Shown here piece by piece: positions 1-8,526 of a DNA stretch of 11,390 nt. Source of the stretch: Acidobacteriota bacterium. GTDB taxonomy: Bacteria; Acidobacteriota; Vicinamibacteria; Vicinamibacterales; CAVVIG01. The translations under genes and the position numbers were made by a program. The notes beneath the pieces are model-generated. The model searched no databases. It had not been told where the DNA came from and was given only the letters and a program-made list of their open reading frames with translations. The stretch spans positions 1-11,390 of the forward strand of contig QHWL01000001.1 in the NCBI GenBank assembly GCA_003222555.1, written 5' to 3'. How positions within the stretch are numbered: position 1 is the first letter of the stretch; the number at the start of each line of letters is the position of its first letter.

Positions 1-22
1 GAGCCCAACAGCCAATCGATCG

Positions 23-56
23 AAAAAAGGGCCGGCCCGTGTGCCGGCCCTTTTTC
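23..56. terminator. Strong intrinsic terminator, possibly bidirectional
   Basis: An 8-bp perfect GC stem (GGGCCGGC at 29-36 pairing with GCCGGCCC at 43-50) encloses a 6-nt loop. It is preceded by six A and followed by five T, so it has the rho-independent form in both directions. No gene ends visibly inside the window to its left, so it most likely terminates a gene that lies off the left edge. The stem and T-tract are seen directly; termination itself is inferred. Confidence 0.85.
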
Positions 57-291
57 TCGTACGCCTCTCCCTTCCTACGTCGCCCTTTTCGTCCGTAATG
101 TCCGGCTCTAGAGCCTGTTAAAAAATGCGACGTTTGAACGCAGAGCTCGCAGAGAAATCCTCAGGCATTTCTTCTCGGCGGCTCGGCGGTCTCTGCGTTG
201 AACGTGATTTGTTCACAACCTCTTTAGCCGGACCTGCTCTACCGCCGTTTCCATCTCGCGCCTTCCGCCGTTCTGAGTCATCATCTCCAAT
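57..291. other. Intergenic region upstream of the nitronate monooxygenase gene
   Basis: This stretch lies between the terminator and the first gene. Apart from the inverted repeat at 131-204 I see no RNA gene and no convincing -35/-10 pair. A 63-codon open frame starting at 125 runs through the repeat and into the next gene in another frame; it has no recognisable motif and is not accepted as a gene. The promoter for the following gene presumably lies between about 205 and 291, but no element can be named with confidence. Confidence 0.5.
131..204. repeat. Imperfect inverted repeat of CGCNGAG units (element copy 1)
   Basis: The left arm (131-155) reads GTTTGAACGCAGAG and then CGCAGAGA. The right arm (171-204), reverse-complemented, reads GTTCAACGCAGAGACCGCCG and then AGCCGCCGAGA. 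Each arm is made of short CGC(A/C)GAG units about 9 nt apart, and the arms are separated by about 15 nt. A related element lies at 7936-8015. The design, intergenic and palindromic with short periodic arms, suggests a dispersed repeat family. What it does (transcript folding, attenuation, protein binding or simple repeat spread) cannot be told from this window. Confidence 0.6.
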
Positions 292-1383
292 ATGTCATCG
301 CTATGTCGGTCTTTGAAGATCACGTATCCGATCCTTCAGTCGGGCATGGGCCGCGTCGCCGGACCGGACCTCGTCGGAGCGGTGGCCCGCGCCGGCGGCC
401 TGGGCATTCTTGCCGGCCTGAACCTGACGCCCGACGACTTGCGTGGCCAGATCCGCCGCGTTCGTGAGCTGACCACCGGGACGTTCGGTGTCAACCTGTG
501 GCTACATCCCGATCTGCATCCGCCGATCGATCCGTCGTCGGTACCCGTCGCGGACGTCGAGGCGGCGACGGCCGCGCTCAATCGCGCGCGCCTGGCAATC
601 GGTCTTCGCGAATCGGTAGCTCCGCCGCTCCAACGCCCGGACACCATCGACGATGCCTTCAATGTGATTCTCGACGAGCGGGTGCCGGTGTGGAGCATCG
701 GCTTGGGCTTGCCCGCGGCCGACATGCTCTCGCGCTGTCACGATCGAGGCGTCCAGGTGATGGTGATGGTTGCCAACGTTGATGATGCCCGCACAGCCGC
801 AGACCTTGGAGTCGACTTCATCGTTGCGCAAGGCGTTGAAGCCGGCGGTCATCGATCGACGTGGCGCGCGAAGGCGGCGGCCGACGTCGGCACGCTTGCG
901 CTTGTCCCGGAGGTCGTCGATGCCGTTCGCGTGCCCGTCATTGCGGCCGGTGGGATCGCCGATGGGCGGGGTCTCGTCGCGGCGCTGGCGCTTGGGGCGG
1001 CCGGGGTGCTCATGGGCACGCGCTTTGTGGCGACGCGAGAATCGATGGCCCCGGAGTTCTGGAAGCAGCGTATACTCGCGGCGGCAAGCGATCAGACGAT
1101 CGTCACCACGGCGTTCACTGGCTTGCGCGCGCGCGTGCTGCGGAGTCAATTCGCTCAAGACTACGCGGCCTCCGGCGCACCAGTGCTTCCGGGGCTGCTT
1201 CAAGCGGCCCTCGAGCAGGATATCTGGGCTGCGGCGTCGAAGGAGAACAGGCCGGACTACTTCCCGCTCTATGCGGGTCAGAGCGTCGGCGTCATTCGCG
1301 ACCTTCCGGGCGCGGGGGACGTGGTCGGTGCGATCGTCGCCGAAGCCAAATCGACATTGACTCAACTCGCAGACATTCTGTAG
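292..1383 (+). CDS. Nitronate monooxygenase-like FMN flavoprotein
   Basis: A 363-residue TIM-barrel flavoprotein of the nitronate monooxygenase / 2-nitropropane dioxygenase family. These enzymes use FMN and oxygen to oxidise alkyl nitronates; some relatives act on other substrates, so the substrate here is not certain. Family marks in order: YPILQSGMG near residues 12-20, typical of the first strand; AGGLGIL at about 34-40; GVEAGGHR at 181-188 with His187 as the likely catalytic base; PVIAAGGIADG at 215-225 and GTRF at 242-245 as phosphate-binding loops for FMN. The length is normal for the family. The ATG at 292 is chosen because the only upstream in-frame alternatives end at a stop at 274-276; a TTG at 313 is possible but would trim the N-terminus. 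No Shine-Dalgarno sequence is visible. It stands alone and converges on the sulfurtransferase gene. Family is secure, exact reaction less so. Confidence 0.88.
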   Translation: MSSLCRSLKITYPILQSGMGRVAGPDLVGAVARAGGLGILAGLNLTPDDLRGQIRRVRELTTGTFGVNLWLHPDLHPPIDPSSVPVADVEAATAALNRARLAIGLRESVAPPLQRPDTIDDAFNVILDERVPVWSIGLGLPAADMLSRCHDRGVQVMVMVANVDDARTAADLGVDFIVAQGVEAGGHRSTWRAKAAADVGTLALVPEVVDAVRVPVIAAGGIADGRGLVAALALGAAGVLMGTRFVATRESMAPEFWKQRILAAASDQTIVTTAFTGLRARVLRSQFAQDYAASGAPVLPGLLQAALEQDIWAAASKENRPDYFPLYAGQSVGVIRDLPGAGDVVGAIVAEAKSTLTQLADIL

Positions 1384-1401
1384 GACACCCACTCAGGTGT
1401 C
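1384..1401. terminator. Weak hairpin between convergent genes
   Basis: A 6-bp perfect stem, GACACC (1384-1389) with GGTGTC (1396-1401) and a 6-nt loop, fills the 19-nt gap between the two converging stop codons. No clear T-tract follows on either strand, so it is only a possible terminator; its placement is the main argument. Confidence 0.3.
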
Positions 1402-1402
1402 G

Positions 1403-2317
1403 TTATGGGGTTCGTTGCGTTTTCGTGATGTGGCCGTCGCCCTTCTCGATGGGTCTGGACGGATCGCTCGACCACTCGCTCCACGAGCCCGGATAGAGCT
1501 TCGCGCCTCGGAGTCCCGCGTGCTCCAACGCGAGCAGGTTGTGGCACGCCGTCACACCGGAGCCGCAGTAGCAAACGACGCGTTCCGTCGGCACGGCGCC
1601 CACGACCTCGTCCAAGCGGCGGCGCAACTCCTCCGGTGACCGGAAGGCGCCGTCTTGGTCGAGGTTCCATTTGAAAAAATGATTGGCTGCGCCGGGAATG
1701 TGTCCGGCGATCCTGTCGATCGGTTCAGAGTCGCCGCGGTACCGTTCCGGAGCGCGGGCGTCGATCAGCCGCCAGTCGCGGCTCTGCGACAGCTTCGTCA
1801 CTTCGTCAGCGGCGACTGACATCTCTGATCGCGCCGAGCCGGTGAACTCTCTCGCCGAGCGCGTGTCGCGGCCGGCCGACGTCGGCCGGCCCTCGGCGAG
1901 CCATCTCGCGAACCCGCCGTCGAGGACCGCCACCGCCTCGTGCCCCAGCCATCGGAGCAGCCACCACAGGCGGCTCGCGTACATGCCCGTGTCCTGATCG
2001 TAGGCGGCCACCTGAACATCGCTCGCAATGCCGAGCCGGCCGAAGAAGCGCGCGAGCGCGCCGGGGTCGGGCAGGGGATGGCGGCCGCTGCGGTCTGTCT
2101 TGGCGCCCGCCAGATCGTGGCTGAGGTGCGCATACACGGCTCCAGGGATGTGCCCCGCGCGATACTCTCGCTCACCCCACGCCTCGTCGTTCAGATCGTA
2201 GCGACAATCGACAAGCGCGAACGCCGGGTCTCCAAGGCGGGCCGCGACCGTTCCGGAATTTATCAGAGTGCTGTATGCCATCCGGGTACCATAGCTCGCA
2301 CGCGGCAACGGCGGCAA
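1403..2317 (-). CDS. sseA: Two-domain rhodanese sulfurtransferase (probable 3-mercaptopyruvate type)
   Basis: Transfers sulfane sulfur from 3-mercaptopyruvate or thiosulfate to a thiol acceptor or cyanide, probably in the cytoplasm. Numbered from the ATG at 2317 (304 aa), an inactive N-terminal rhodanese domain spans about residues 17-143 and the catalytic one about 166-288. Both carry the AGHIPGA motif (54-60 and 204-210). The active-site loop is CGSGVTA at 251-257, with Cys251 as the persulfide-forming residue. In family knowledge the CGSGVTA loop points to mercaptopyruvate sulfurtransferases, whereas mammalian rhodanese has CRKGVTA. A second ATG at 2281 gives a 292-residue protein starting MAYSTLINSG, which fits the domain start better; the first twelve residues look unconserved, so 2281 is my preferred start. 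No signal peptide is seen, which supports a cytoplasmic location. It is divergent from the E1 gene, with 8 or 44 nt between starts. The gene symbol is by family analogy. Confidence 0.88.
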   Translation of the reverse strand: MPPLPRASYGTRMAYSTLINSGTVAARLGDPAFALVDCRYDLNDEAWGEREYRAGHIPGAVYAHLSHDLAGAKTDRSGRHPLPDPGALARFFGRLGIASDVQVAAYDQDTGMYASRLWWLLRWLGHEAVAVLDGGFARWLAEGRPTSAGRDTRSAREFTGSARSEMSVAADEVTKLSQSRDWRLIDARAPERYRGDSEPIDRIAGHIPGAANHFFKWNLDQDGAFRSPEELRRRLDEVVGAVPTERVVCYCGSGVTACHNLLALEHAGLRGAKLYPGSWSEWSSDPSRPIEKGDGHITKTQRTP

Positions 2318-2325
2318 AATAACAT
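2282..2325. promoter_or_regulatory. Short divergent promoter gap between sseA and the E1 gene
   Basis: If sulfurtransferase translation starts at 2281, only 44 nt separate the two divergent starts, and if it starts at 2317 only 8 nt. The gap is locally AT-rich next to the E1 ATG (CAAAATAACATATG), and a TATGGT stretch lies upstream of the 2281 start on the minus strand. No complete -35/-10 pair can be assigned for either direction. Promoters must lie here or extend into the opposing coding sequence. Confidence 0.3.
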
Positions 2326-3156
2326 ATGGTCAGATCGGTGAAGCTTGAAAAGTTGACCGGGATTTCAAGCCGCCTCGGCGCATTCGTCGCCGAGCGCTAC
2401 CCGTTCGCGCTCGACGCCGCGCTCGACGCGTTCGATGCGATCGCGGGCACCAGCGCGCCCCGCGACGAAGCGGGAATCGACGCGCTTCGCCCGGTGTTTC
2501 GACGCGAGCTCGCCCGGCGCCTCAGGACTCTTCGCGTACCCCCGGGCCTTGGCGAGACCACCCCGCGTACGACCGCCGCCTCGCGAGTCGAGCAGGCCTA
2601 CACCGAGCTAGGCGAGGCGTGCGACGGATTTCTCCGACGCGCGGCGATCGAGGCCTCGTTGACCGCCGACGAACGCCGCGAAATTCTGCGCGGCATGCTG
2701 CTCACGCGCGCGACCGACAACCGGCTGAAAGCGTTTTTTACCGGCGGGGAGATCAAGTACGGCCACGCGGTGTTTCAGGGCAAGGGGTTTCGGTCGCTCG
2801 GCCAGGAAGCGATCTATGCCGCCGCTATTCGCCTGCGGCGTGGCGCGAAATATCGCGGATCGGACGGGCGGTGGAACGGCGACGTCATCGGGCCGGTCAT
2901 CCGGGATCTTGGCGTCACGCTCGCGATGCGGCCCGAGACCGACTCGGTGCGGATGGTCCTCAACGCGCAAATGGGGAAGATCGGGCCTCCGCTCGGGGGA
3001 AAGGATCTGCACATCGGTGACTTCGGGTGGGGTATCCTGCCGCCGGCCGCTCCGCTCGCGACCTCGACGCTGACGATCGCCGGAATGGCGATGGCCTTCT
3101 GGCGCGACGGATCGGGCCGCGTGGCCATCTCTTTCATCGGCGAAGGCGGGTCGTCG
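2326..3156 (+). CDS. E1 alpha N-terminal part, upstream of the frameshift
   Basis: The intact N-terminal portion of the alpha region, about 277 codons before the break; the frame continues to a stop at 3657, but the tail after 3156 is out-of-frame, arginine-rich translation without family similarity. Residues 1-120 form a helical extension not found in minimal E1 alpha chains. After it come ILRGMLLTRATDNRLK (the start of the E1 alpha core), SLGQEAIYAAAIRLRRGA (the conserved GQEA segment), MGKIGPPLGGKDLHIGD (equivalent of the GKGGSMH region) and IGEGG (residues 271-275). GEG instead of GDG is seen in branched-chain-type E1 alpha chains. The ATG at 2326 has no Shine-Dalgarno sequence; a GTG at 2338 is a possible alternative. 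Confidence 0.7.
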
Positions 3157-3158
3157 AG

Positions 3159-4889
3159 GCGATCAACGCATGCGCGGTGCGGCGGTTGCCGGCGATTTTC
3201 TGTGTCGAGAACAATCAGGTTGCGCTTTCGACGCCGGTCTCCGATCAATCGGCGGTCCGCGTGTTCGCCGACAGGGCGGCCGGCTACGGCATTCCCGGCA
3301 TCACGATCGACGGAACGGATCCCGACCTCATTGCCGCCGCGTTCACGTGGGCAGCAGAGCGCGCGCGCGCCGGAGGCGGGCCGACGCTCGTCGAATTGGT
3401 GTCGATGCGGATGTGCGGGCATGCGCATCACGACGACATGCTGTATCTGGGGCGCGACCCGCAGCCCTCGTGGGCATATGCCACCGCAAGCGAGTCGGGG
3501 TACGTCGACCGTGAATCGTACGCATATTGGGCCGCGCGCGATCCGATTCCCGCCTATGCGGGCCGCCTCGAGTCGGAAGGCATTATCCAGATCGGAGATC
3601 TCGATCGGTTCAAGAGCGAAACCGAAGCCCTGGTCGAGGAGGAGGCTCGCGCCGTGATCGACGCGCGGTGGCCCGACGCGAGTACGGCCGGCGAGGGAGT
3701 GTTCGCGAACGAGCCGCCGCGCGTCCACGTTGAGGTGCTCGATCCGACGGTCCGGCTAACCGCCTCCGCCAAGGCTCCGGCGAGTCTCGCCGAAGCGGAA
3801 GCGCGAAGGCGGAAGCCGGACACGGCTGGGTCGGGTGGGGCGGGTGAGTCAGCTACGTACGGGGACGCGCCGCTGCCGGTTGTCGACGCCGGGCCACCAG
3901 TCGATCCGAAAGGCCGCACGCTGCTCGAAGCGGTGATGCTTGGCGTCGGCGATGCCCTCCGCGCCGATCCGCGGGTGTTCGTGTTCGGCGAGGACGTCGG
4001 CGGCAAATACGGCAATGCCTTTTTGGTGCTGCGTCCGCTGCTGAAGGAGTTCGGCGACCGCATCATCAACTCGCCGCTGGCTGAAGGCGCGGTGTTAGGC
4101 ATGAGCGTCGGCGCGGCGCTCGCGGGACAGAGGCCGATTGCCGAAATGCAGTTCAACGACTTTGTCGCCACCGGATTCAATCAGCTCGTGAACAACGCGG
4201 CGAAGGTCCGCTACCGCTGGGGCGGCGCCGTGCCGATGGTCGTGCGGATGCCATGGGGCGGATTGCGTCACGCCGGACCCTATCACTCGCAGAACACCGA
4301 GCCCTGGTTTTACCGTACGGCCGGGCTGAAGATCGTCGTGCCCTCGACACCTCACGACGCGCGAGGACTGATGGCATCGGCGGTGGCCGATCCCGATCCG
4401 GTCCTGTATTACGAGCACATCGCGCTCTACAGAGACCCCCGGATCAAGCAGGTTCTTGGCGAGGGGCCGCCCGCACCGATCCCGATCGGTCGCGCCGCGC
4501 TGCGCCGGGCGGGTGACGATCTCGCGATCGTGTCCTACGGCGCATACGTCCACGTGGGGATGCGCGTGGCGGATCGGCTGGCGAACGACGGCGTGCAGGC
4601 GAGCGTTCTCGACCTTCGCAGCCTCGTGCCGCTCGATCGCGAGGCGCTCCTCGCCGTCGCCAGACACTGTCACAAGATCCTGATCGTTCACGAGGACTCT
4701 CGCACGGGGGGGATTGGTGAAAGCCTCGCCGCGTTGATTCAGGAAGAGGCGTTCGAATGGCTCGACGCGCCGGTGCGCATCGTCGGCGCGCTCGACACGC
4801 CCGTCCCGTACTCTCCACCGCTCGAAGCGTTCTATCTGCCGGGCGAAGATCGAATCGAGCGCGCCGCGCGGCTGCTGCTCGCGTATTGA
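3159..4889 (+). CDS. E1 alpha C-terminal part plus complete E1 beta, downstream of the frameshift
   Basis: Open from the break to the stop at 4889; the frame is open upstream to 3027, but residues before 3159 are out-of-frame noise. It begins with the alpha remainder: ENNQVALSTPV (second half of the ThDP motif) and MRMCGHAHHDD (the conserved histidine-containing phosphorylation-loop region). A low-complexity linker rich in Ala, Glu, Gly and Pro follows (about 3750-3911). The beta domain starts at about 3912 with GRTLLEAVMLGVGDAL, then VFGEDVGG (catalytic-site Glu at 3990), QFNDFVATGFNQLVNNAAK, GPYHSQNTEPWF (conserved His at 4284) and a C-terminal transketolase-like domain with LDLRSLVPLD and HEDSRTGGIGE. 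The beta half is complete and could act alone if translated, but no good start with a ribosome site is visible inside. The natural product was most likely the fused protein. Confidence 0.75.
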   Translation, partial: AINACAVRRLPAIFCVENNQVALSTPVSDQSAVRVFADRAAGYGIPGITIDGTDPDLIAAAFTWAAERARAGGGPTLVELVSMRMCGHAHHDDMLYLGRDPQPSWAYATASESGYVDRESYAYWAARDPIPAYAGRLESEGIIQIGDLDRFKSETEALVEEEARAVIDARWPDASTAGEGVFANEPPRVHVEVLDPTVRLTASAKAPASLAEAEARRRKPDTAGSGGAGESATYGDAPLPVVDAGPPVDPKGRTLLEAVMLGVGDALRADPRVFVFGEDVGGKYGNAFLVLRPLLKEFGDRIINSPLAEGAVLGMSVGAALAGQRPIAEMQFNDFVATGFNQLVNNAAKVRYRWGGAVPMVVRMPWGGLRHAGPYHSQNTEPWFYRTAGLKIVVPSTPHDARGLMASAVADPDPVLYYEHIALYRDPRIKQVLGEGPPAPIPIGRAALRRAGDDLAIVSYGAYVHVGMRVADRLANDGVQASVLDLRSLVPLDREALLAVARHCHKILIVHEDSRTGGIGESLAALIQEEAFEWLDAPVRIVGALDTPVPYSPPLEAFYLPGEDRIERAARLLLAY

Positions 4890-4893
4890 CGTC

Positions 4894-5562
4894 ATGTCCG
4901 GGCTGATGGCGGTGATCTTCGACTTTGACGGCGTCATCCTTGACAGCGAGACGACGGAGTTCGAAGCGCACCGCCTCATTTACGAGCAGTGCGGCGTCGC
5001 GCTCACGCCCGACGAATGGTGCGATCAGATCGGCACCTGGGTCGACGGTCACGCGGGACGTTGGTGCAAACGGCTGAGCGAGCTCTCGGATCGCGCACCC
5101 GATCTGAAAACCTTCGAAGCGGAGAAGCATCGGCTGTGTCAGGCGCTGGTCTCGTACGAGCCGATGCGCGGCATCCGGACGCTCGTCGACGCCCTGGCCG
5201 ATGCGGCCGTCCCGACGGCGATCGCATCGACCTCGCCGGCGCGCTGGGTCGTCGCGGCCGTCGAACGCGCGGGCCTCCGGGACCGCTTCCCGACGATCGT
5301 CACGGCCGACGATGTGACGCGCAGGAAGCCGGCGCCCGACGTGTATCTCGAGGCCGCGCGACGGCTCGGCGTCGCCCCCGCACAGTCCATCGCCATCGAA
5401 GACTCGGGTCCCGGAATCGCGTCGGCGCGCGCCGCGGGAATGAAGACGATCGCGATTCCGCACTGGCTCACGGAGCGCCACGATCTGTCGGCTGCCGACC
5501 TGCGGGTCGCGCATGCGGGCGACTTGACCATAGGCATTCTGCAGGCGCTCGTGAACGACTGA
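4894..5562 (+). CDS. HAD-superfamily hydrolase, beta-phosphoglucomutase-like
   Basis: A 222-residue subfamily I haloacid dehalogenase protein acting on a phosphorylated small molecule, as phosphatase or phosphoglucomutase. All four motifs are present: motif I VIFDFDGV with Asp10 (nucleophile) and Asp12 (acid/base); motif II Ser112 in IASTS; motif III Lys145 in RRKPAPD; motif IV Glu169-Asp170 in IEDSGPGI. The second Asp in motif I fits both phosphatases and beta-phosphoglucomutases. The helical cap lies between residues 18 and about 85. The PRKPxPDxY and EDSxxGI context is the usual beta-PGM-like group, which also includes sugar-phosphate phosphatases, so the substrate is open. It starts 4 nt after the E1 stop, with no Shine-Dalgarno sequence, implying coupled translation. 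An in-frame ATG at 4906 would remove four residues and is about equally plausible. It is followed 17 nt later by glnS. Confidence 0.87.
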   Translation: MSGLMAVIFDFDGVILDSETTEFEAHRLIYEQCGVALTPDEWCDQIGTWVDGHAGRWCKRLSELSDRAPDLKTFEAEKHRLCQALVSYEPMRGIRTLVDALADAAVPTAIASTSPARWVVAAVERAGLRDRFPTIVTADDVTRRKPAPDVYLEAARRLGVAPAQSIAIEDSGPGIASARAAGMKTIAIPHWLTERHDLSAADLRVAHAGDLTIGILQALVND

Positions 5563-5568
5563 TAGAAT
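5560..5568 (+). promoter_or_regulatory. Possible extended -10 promoter of glnS
   Basis: TGATAGAAT fits the extended -10 pattern TGnTATAAT with one mismatch. It overlaps the stop codon of the HAD gene (5560-5562). A start of transcription about 7 nt downstream would leave only about 5 nt of leader before the glnS ATG at 5580, and no Shine-Dalgarno sequence is seen there. A TTGACC at 5524-5529 is too far upstream to act as its -35. Seen pattern, inferred function. Confidence 0.3.
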
Positions 5569-5579
5569 AATCGCGAGTC

Positions 5580-7298
<1,719 letters not shown>

Positions 7299-7303
7299 CG
7301 AGC

Positions 7304-7309
7304 TGAGGA
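7304..7309 (+). promoter_or_regulatory. Ribosome binding site of the GNAT-like gene
   Basis: TGAGGA lies 2 nt before the GTG start at 7312. The GAGG core is a good anti-Shine-Dalgarno match, though the spacing is short. It supports GTG 7312 as the start and is the clearest such site in the window. Confidence 0.45.
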
Positions 7310-7311
7310 AC

Positions 7312-7908
7312 GTGGAATATCACATCACGCAATACGATCTCGAGCAAGGCGCGCTCGAGATTCAGTACATCGAAGAATTCTTCGGCGAGTTCCCGCGAAA
7401 GAAGACAGCAGAGGAAATCGTGCGCCGCCTGACCGGCCGTGCGCATCTCATTCTGCTGGCCAATGCCCCCCTGCCTGACGATCCGGGCACGGTCGTGCCG
7501 GTGTCGTTCAAAGTCGCGCACGAGATCCGCCCGCCGGAAAGAGAGCCCAAGCTCGTCGATCTCGTCGACCGGCTGCGCGGCGATGTGCAGTTCGACGGCC
7601 GGAAGGTGCTCTACACCTGGATTGGCGGGACCCGCCGCGACTGGCGGGCCCAGGGGCACTTTCGCGCGCTCACCGAGCAGCAGGAGCTCTGGGCGATCGG
7701 ACAAGGCTTCGACGAGATCGTCGTCAAGACCAAGAACAAGTTCTACGAGATGCGCGGCACGCTCGATCACCTGCGTTTCGAGGTGGTGAAGTACGAGCGC
7801 CGTGCCGGCGACAACGCCGAATCGAAGGTGTACCTGAGCAAGAAGCTGCTCCCCGACGTCGTCGAGAAGCACCGCAGCGCGAAAACCGTCGTCCAGATAC
7901 CGGTCTGA
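7312..7908 (+). CDS. Putative GNAT-family N-acetyltransferase
   Basis: A 198-residue soluble protein. The layout suggests a GCN5-related acetyltransferase, which would transfer an acetyl group from acetyl-CoA to an unknown amine: a mid-protein beta strand GTVVPVSFKVAHEI, a helix and strand pair RKVLYTWIGGTRRDWRAQGHFRAL (split across residues about 100-125) where the acetyl-CoA loop would be, and then a helix and strand resembling GNAT motif B (AIGQGFDEIVVKTKNKFYEM). The R-D-W-R-A-Q-G-H segment replaces the usual R/QxxGxG/A, so cofactor binding is plausible but not proven. It starts with GTG 13 nt after the glnS stop, with a Shine-Dalgarno site. Proximity to glnS hints at co-transcription but does not tell the substrate. 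It could also be a GNAT-fold protein without activity. Confidence 0.6.
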   Translation: MEYHITQYDLEQGALEIQYIEEFFGEFPRKKTAEEIVRRLTGRAHLILLANAPLPDDPGTVVPVSFKVAHEIRPPEREPKLVDLVDRLRGDVQFDGRKVLYTWIGGTRRDWRAQGHFRALTEQQELWAIGQGFDEIVVKTKNKFYEMRGTLDHLRFEVVKYERRAGDNAESKVYLSKKLLPDVVEKHRSAKTVVQIPV

Positions 7909-7935
7909 CGAGCAGCGTACGCCTGTGAGGAAACG

Positions 7936-8015
7936 GTTAATCGCCGAGAACGCCGAGACCGCGGAGAAGCAAACGCGAAGAACTCTCGGCGTGCTCCGCG
8001 CGCTCTGCGGTAAAA
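7936..8015. repeat. Imperfect inverted repeat of CGCNGAG units (element copy 2)
   Basis: The left arm (about 7936-7969) has three units, CGCCGAG, CGCCGAG and CGCGGAG, spaced 9-10 nt apart and preceded by GGTTAAT. The right arm (about 7978-8015), reverse-complemented, reads GTTTTACCGCAGAG, then GCGCGGAG, then CGCCGAG. The arms can pair imperfectly around a loop of about 10 nt. It has the same building plan as the element at 131-204 and lies in the 120-nt gap between the converging GNAT-like and asparaginase-like genes. A folded transcript could act as a terminator for both, though no T-tract is present. Confidence 0.65.
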
Positions 8016-8028
8016 CGGGCATTTTGAT

Positions 8029-8523
8029 TCATAGAGACTCGAACACCCCGGTCTCGCGGTTCTTCCGCACACGATCCCAGCGAAACGAGCGGCCGTTCAT
8101 CGAGATGTAGACACCCGCCGGCAGCACCTGCACGAACGACAACGCGCTTCCGAGGTTGAACAGACCATCCGAGCTGCCGAACGCGTACGGGACCATCGCG
8201 CCGGTGAGAACGATGGTCTTGCCGCCGCTCGCCGGGAACGCCGCCGCCAGCGCGTGCGCTGTCTCGACCATCGTGTCGGTGCCGTGCGTGATGAGGATGC
8301 GCGTCTCCGCCTCCTGCCGGCACCGATCGACGATGAGCGCGCGATCCGCGTCGGTCATCTCGAGGCTGTCGATCATCATCAGCGTTCGAATCGACACGTC
8401 GAGCCGGCAGCGTCCGAGCCGAAGCATTTCGGGAAGGTGCGTGTCCTTGAAGGCCAAGGCTCCGGTGAGCTCGTGGTACTCCTTGTCGAACGTGCCGCCG
8501 GTCACGAAGATGCGGATGGGCAA
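8029..8523 (-). CDS. Single-domain asparaginase-like protein
   Basis: A 164-residue protein corresponding to the N-terminal domain of L-asparaginases, which hydrolyse asparagine to aspartate and ammonia. It carries TGGT at residues 8-11 (Thr11 is the equivalent of the nucleophile), HGTDT at 80-84 (Thr82-Asp83) and TGAM at 107-110 followed by SSDGLFNLGSAL. Full-length enzymes have about 320-350 residues; short one-domain relatives of this length are known, so it is probably complete. The position of the catalytic Lys of E. coli asparaginase II (ADK segment) appears replaced by a Gln/Val stretch, by my hand alignment. The start is TTG, chosen because the frame begins MPIRIFVTGGTF there; the preceding gene's stop is 3 nt away, suggesting translational coupling to the peptidase. 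No signal peptide. Activity on asparagine is uncertain. Confidence 0.78.
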   Translation of the reverse strand: MPIRIFVTGGTFDKEYHELTGALAFKDTHLPEMLRLGRCRLDVSIRTLMMIDSLEMTDADRALIVDRCRQEAETRILITHGTDTMVETAHALAAAFPASGGKTIVLTGAMVPYAFGSSDGLFNLGSALSFVQVLPAGVYISMNGRSFRWDRVRKNRETGVFESL

Positions 8524-8526
8524 GGG

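Larger units (their letters stand above)
2326..4889 (+). pseudogene. Fused 2-oxoacid dehydrogenase E1 alpha/beta, frame-broken
   Basis: Encodes a single-chain E1 component (ThDP-dependent 2-oxoacid decarboxylase of pyruvate or branched-chain dehydrogenase complexes), with alpha and beta regions fused in one gene. The frame is broken at about 3150-3158. Frame 1 runs through the alpha region as far as SFIGEGGSS, and frame 3 resumes at EAINACAVRRLPAIFC. The break lies inside the ThDP/Mg motif GEG...NN: GEG is at 3139-3147 and NN at 3210-3215, with 62 nt between. Human PDHA1 and BCKDHA, from memory, have 26 residues (78 nt) between these points, so exactly 16 nt appear missing. Adding them restores both spacing and frame, giving about 859 residues. 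Either the gene is inactivated or the assembly lost 16 nt. Both sides show no further stops or decay, so the lesion is recent or artefactual. Spacing to the HAD gene is 4 nt. Confidence 0.8.

Noticed and set aside
125..316. 63-codon plus-strand open frame before the first gene
   Set aside because: It runs through an inverted repeat and overlaps the true gene start in another frame, with no recognisable protein motif.
3148..3165. Programmed ribosomal frameshift joining the two E1 halves
   Set aside because: No slippery heptamer or following hairpin is evident, and a simple shift would still leave the ThDP motif five residues short. A deletion explains both frame and spacing.
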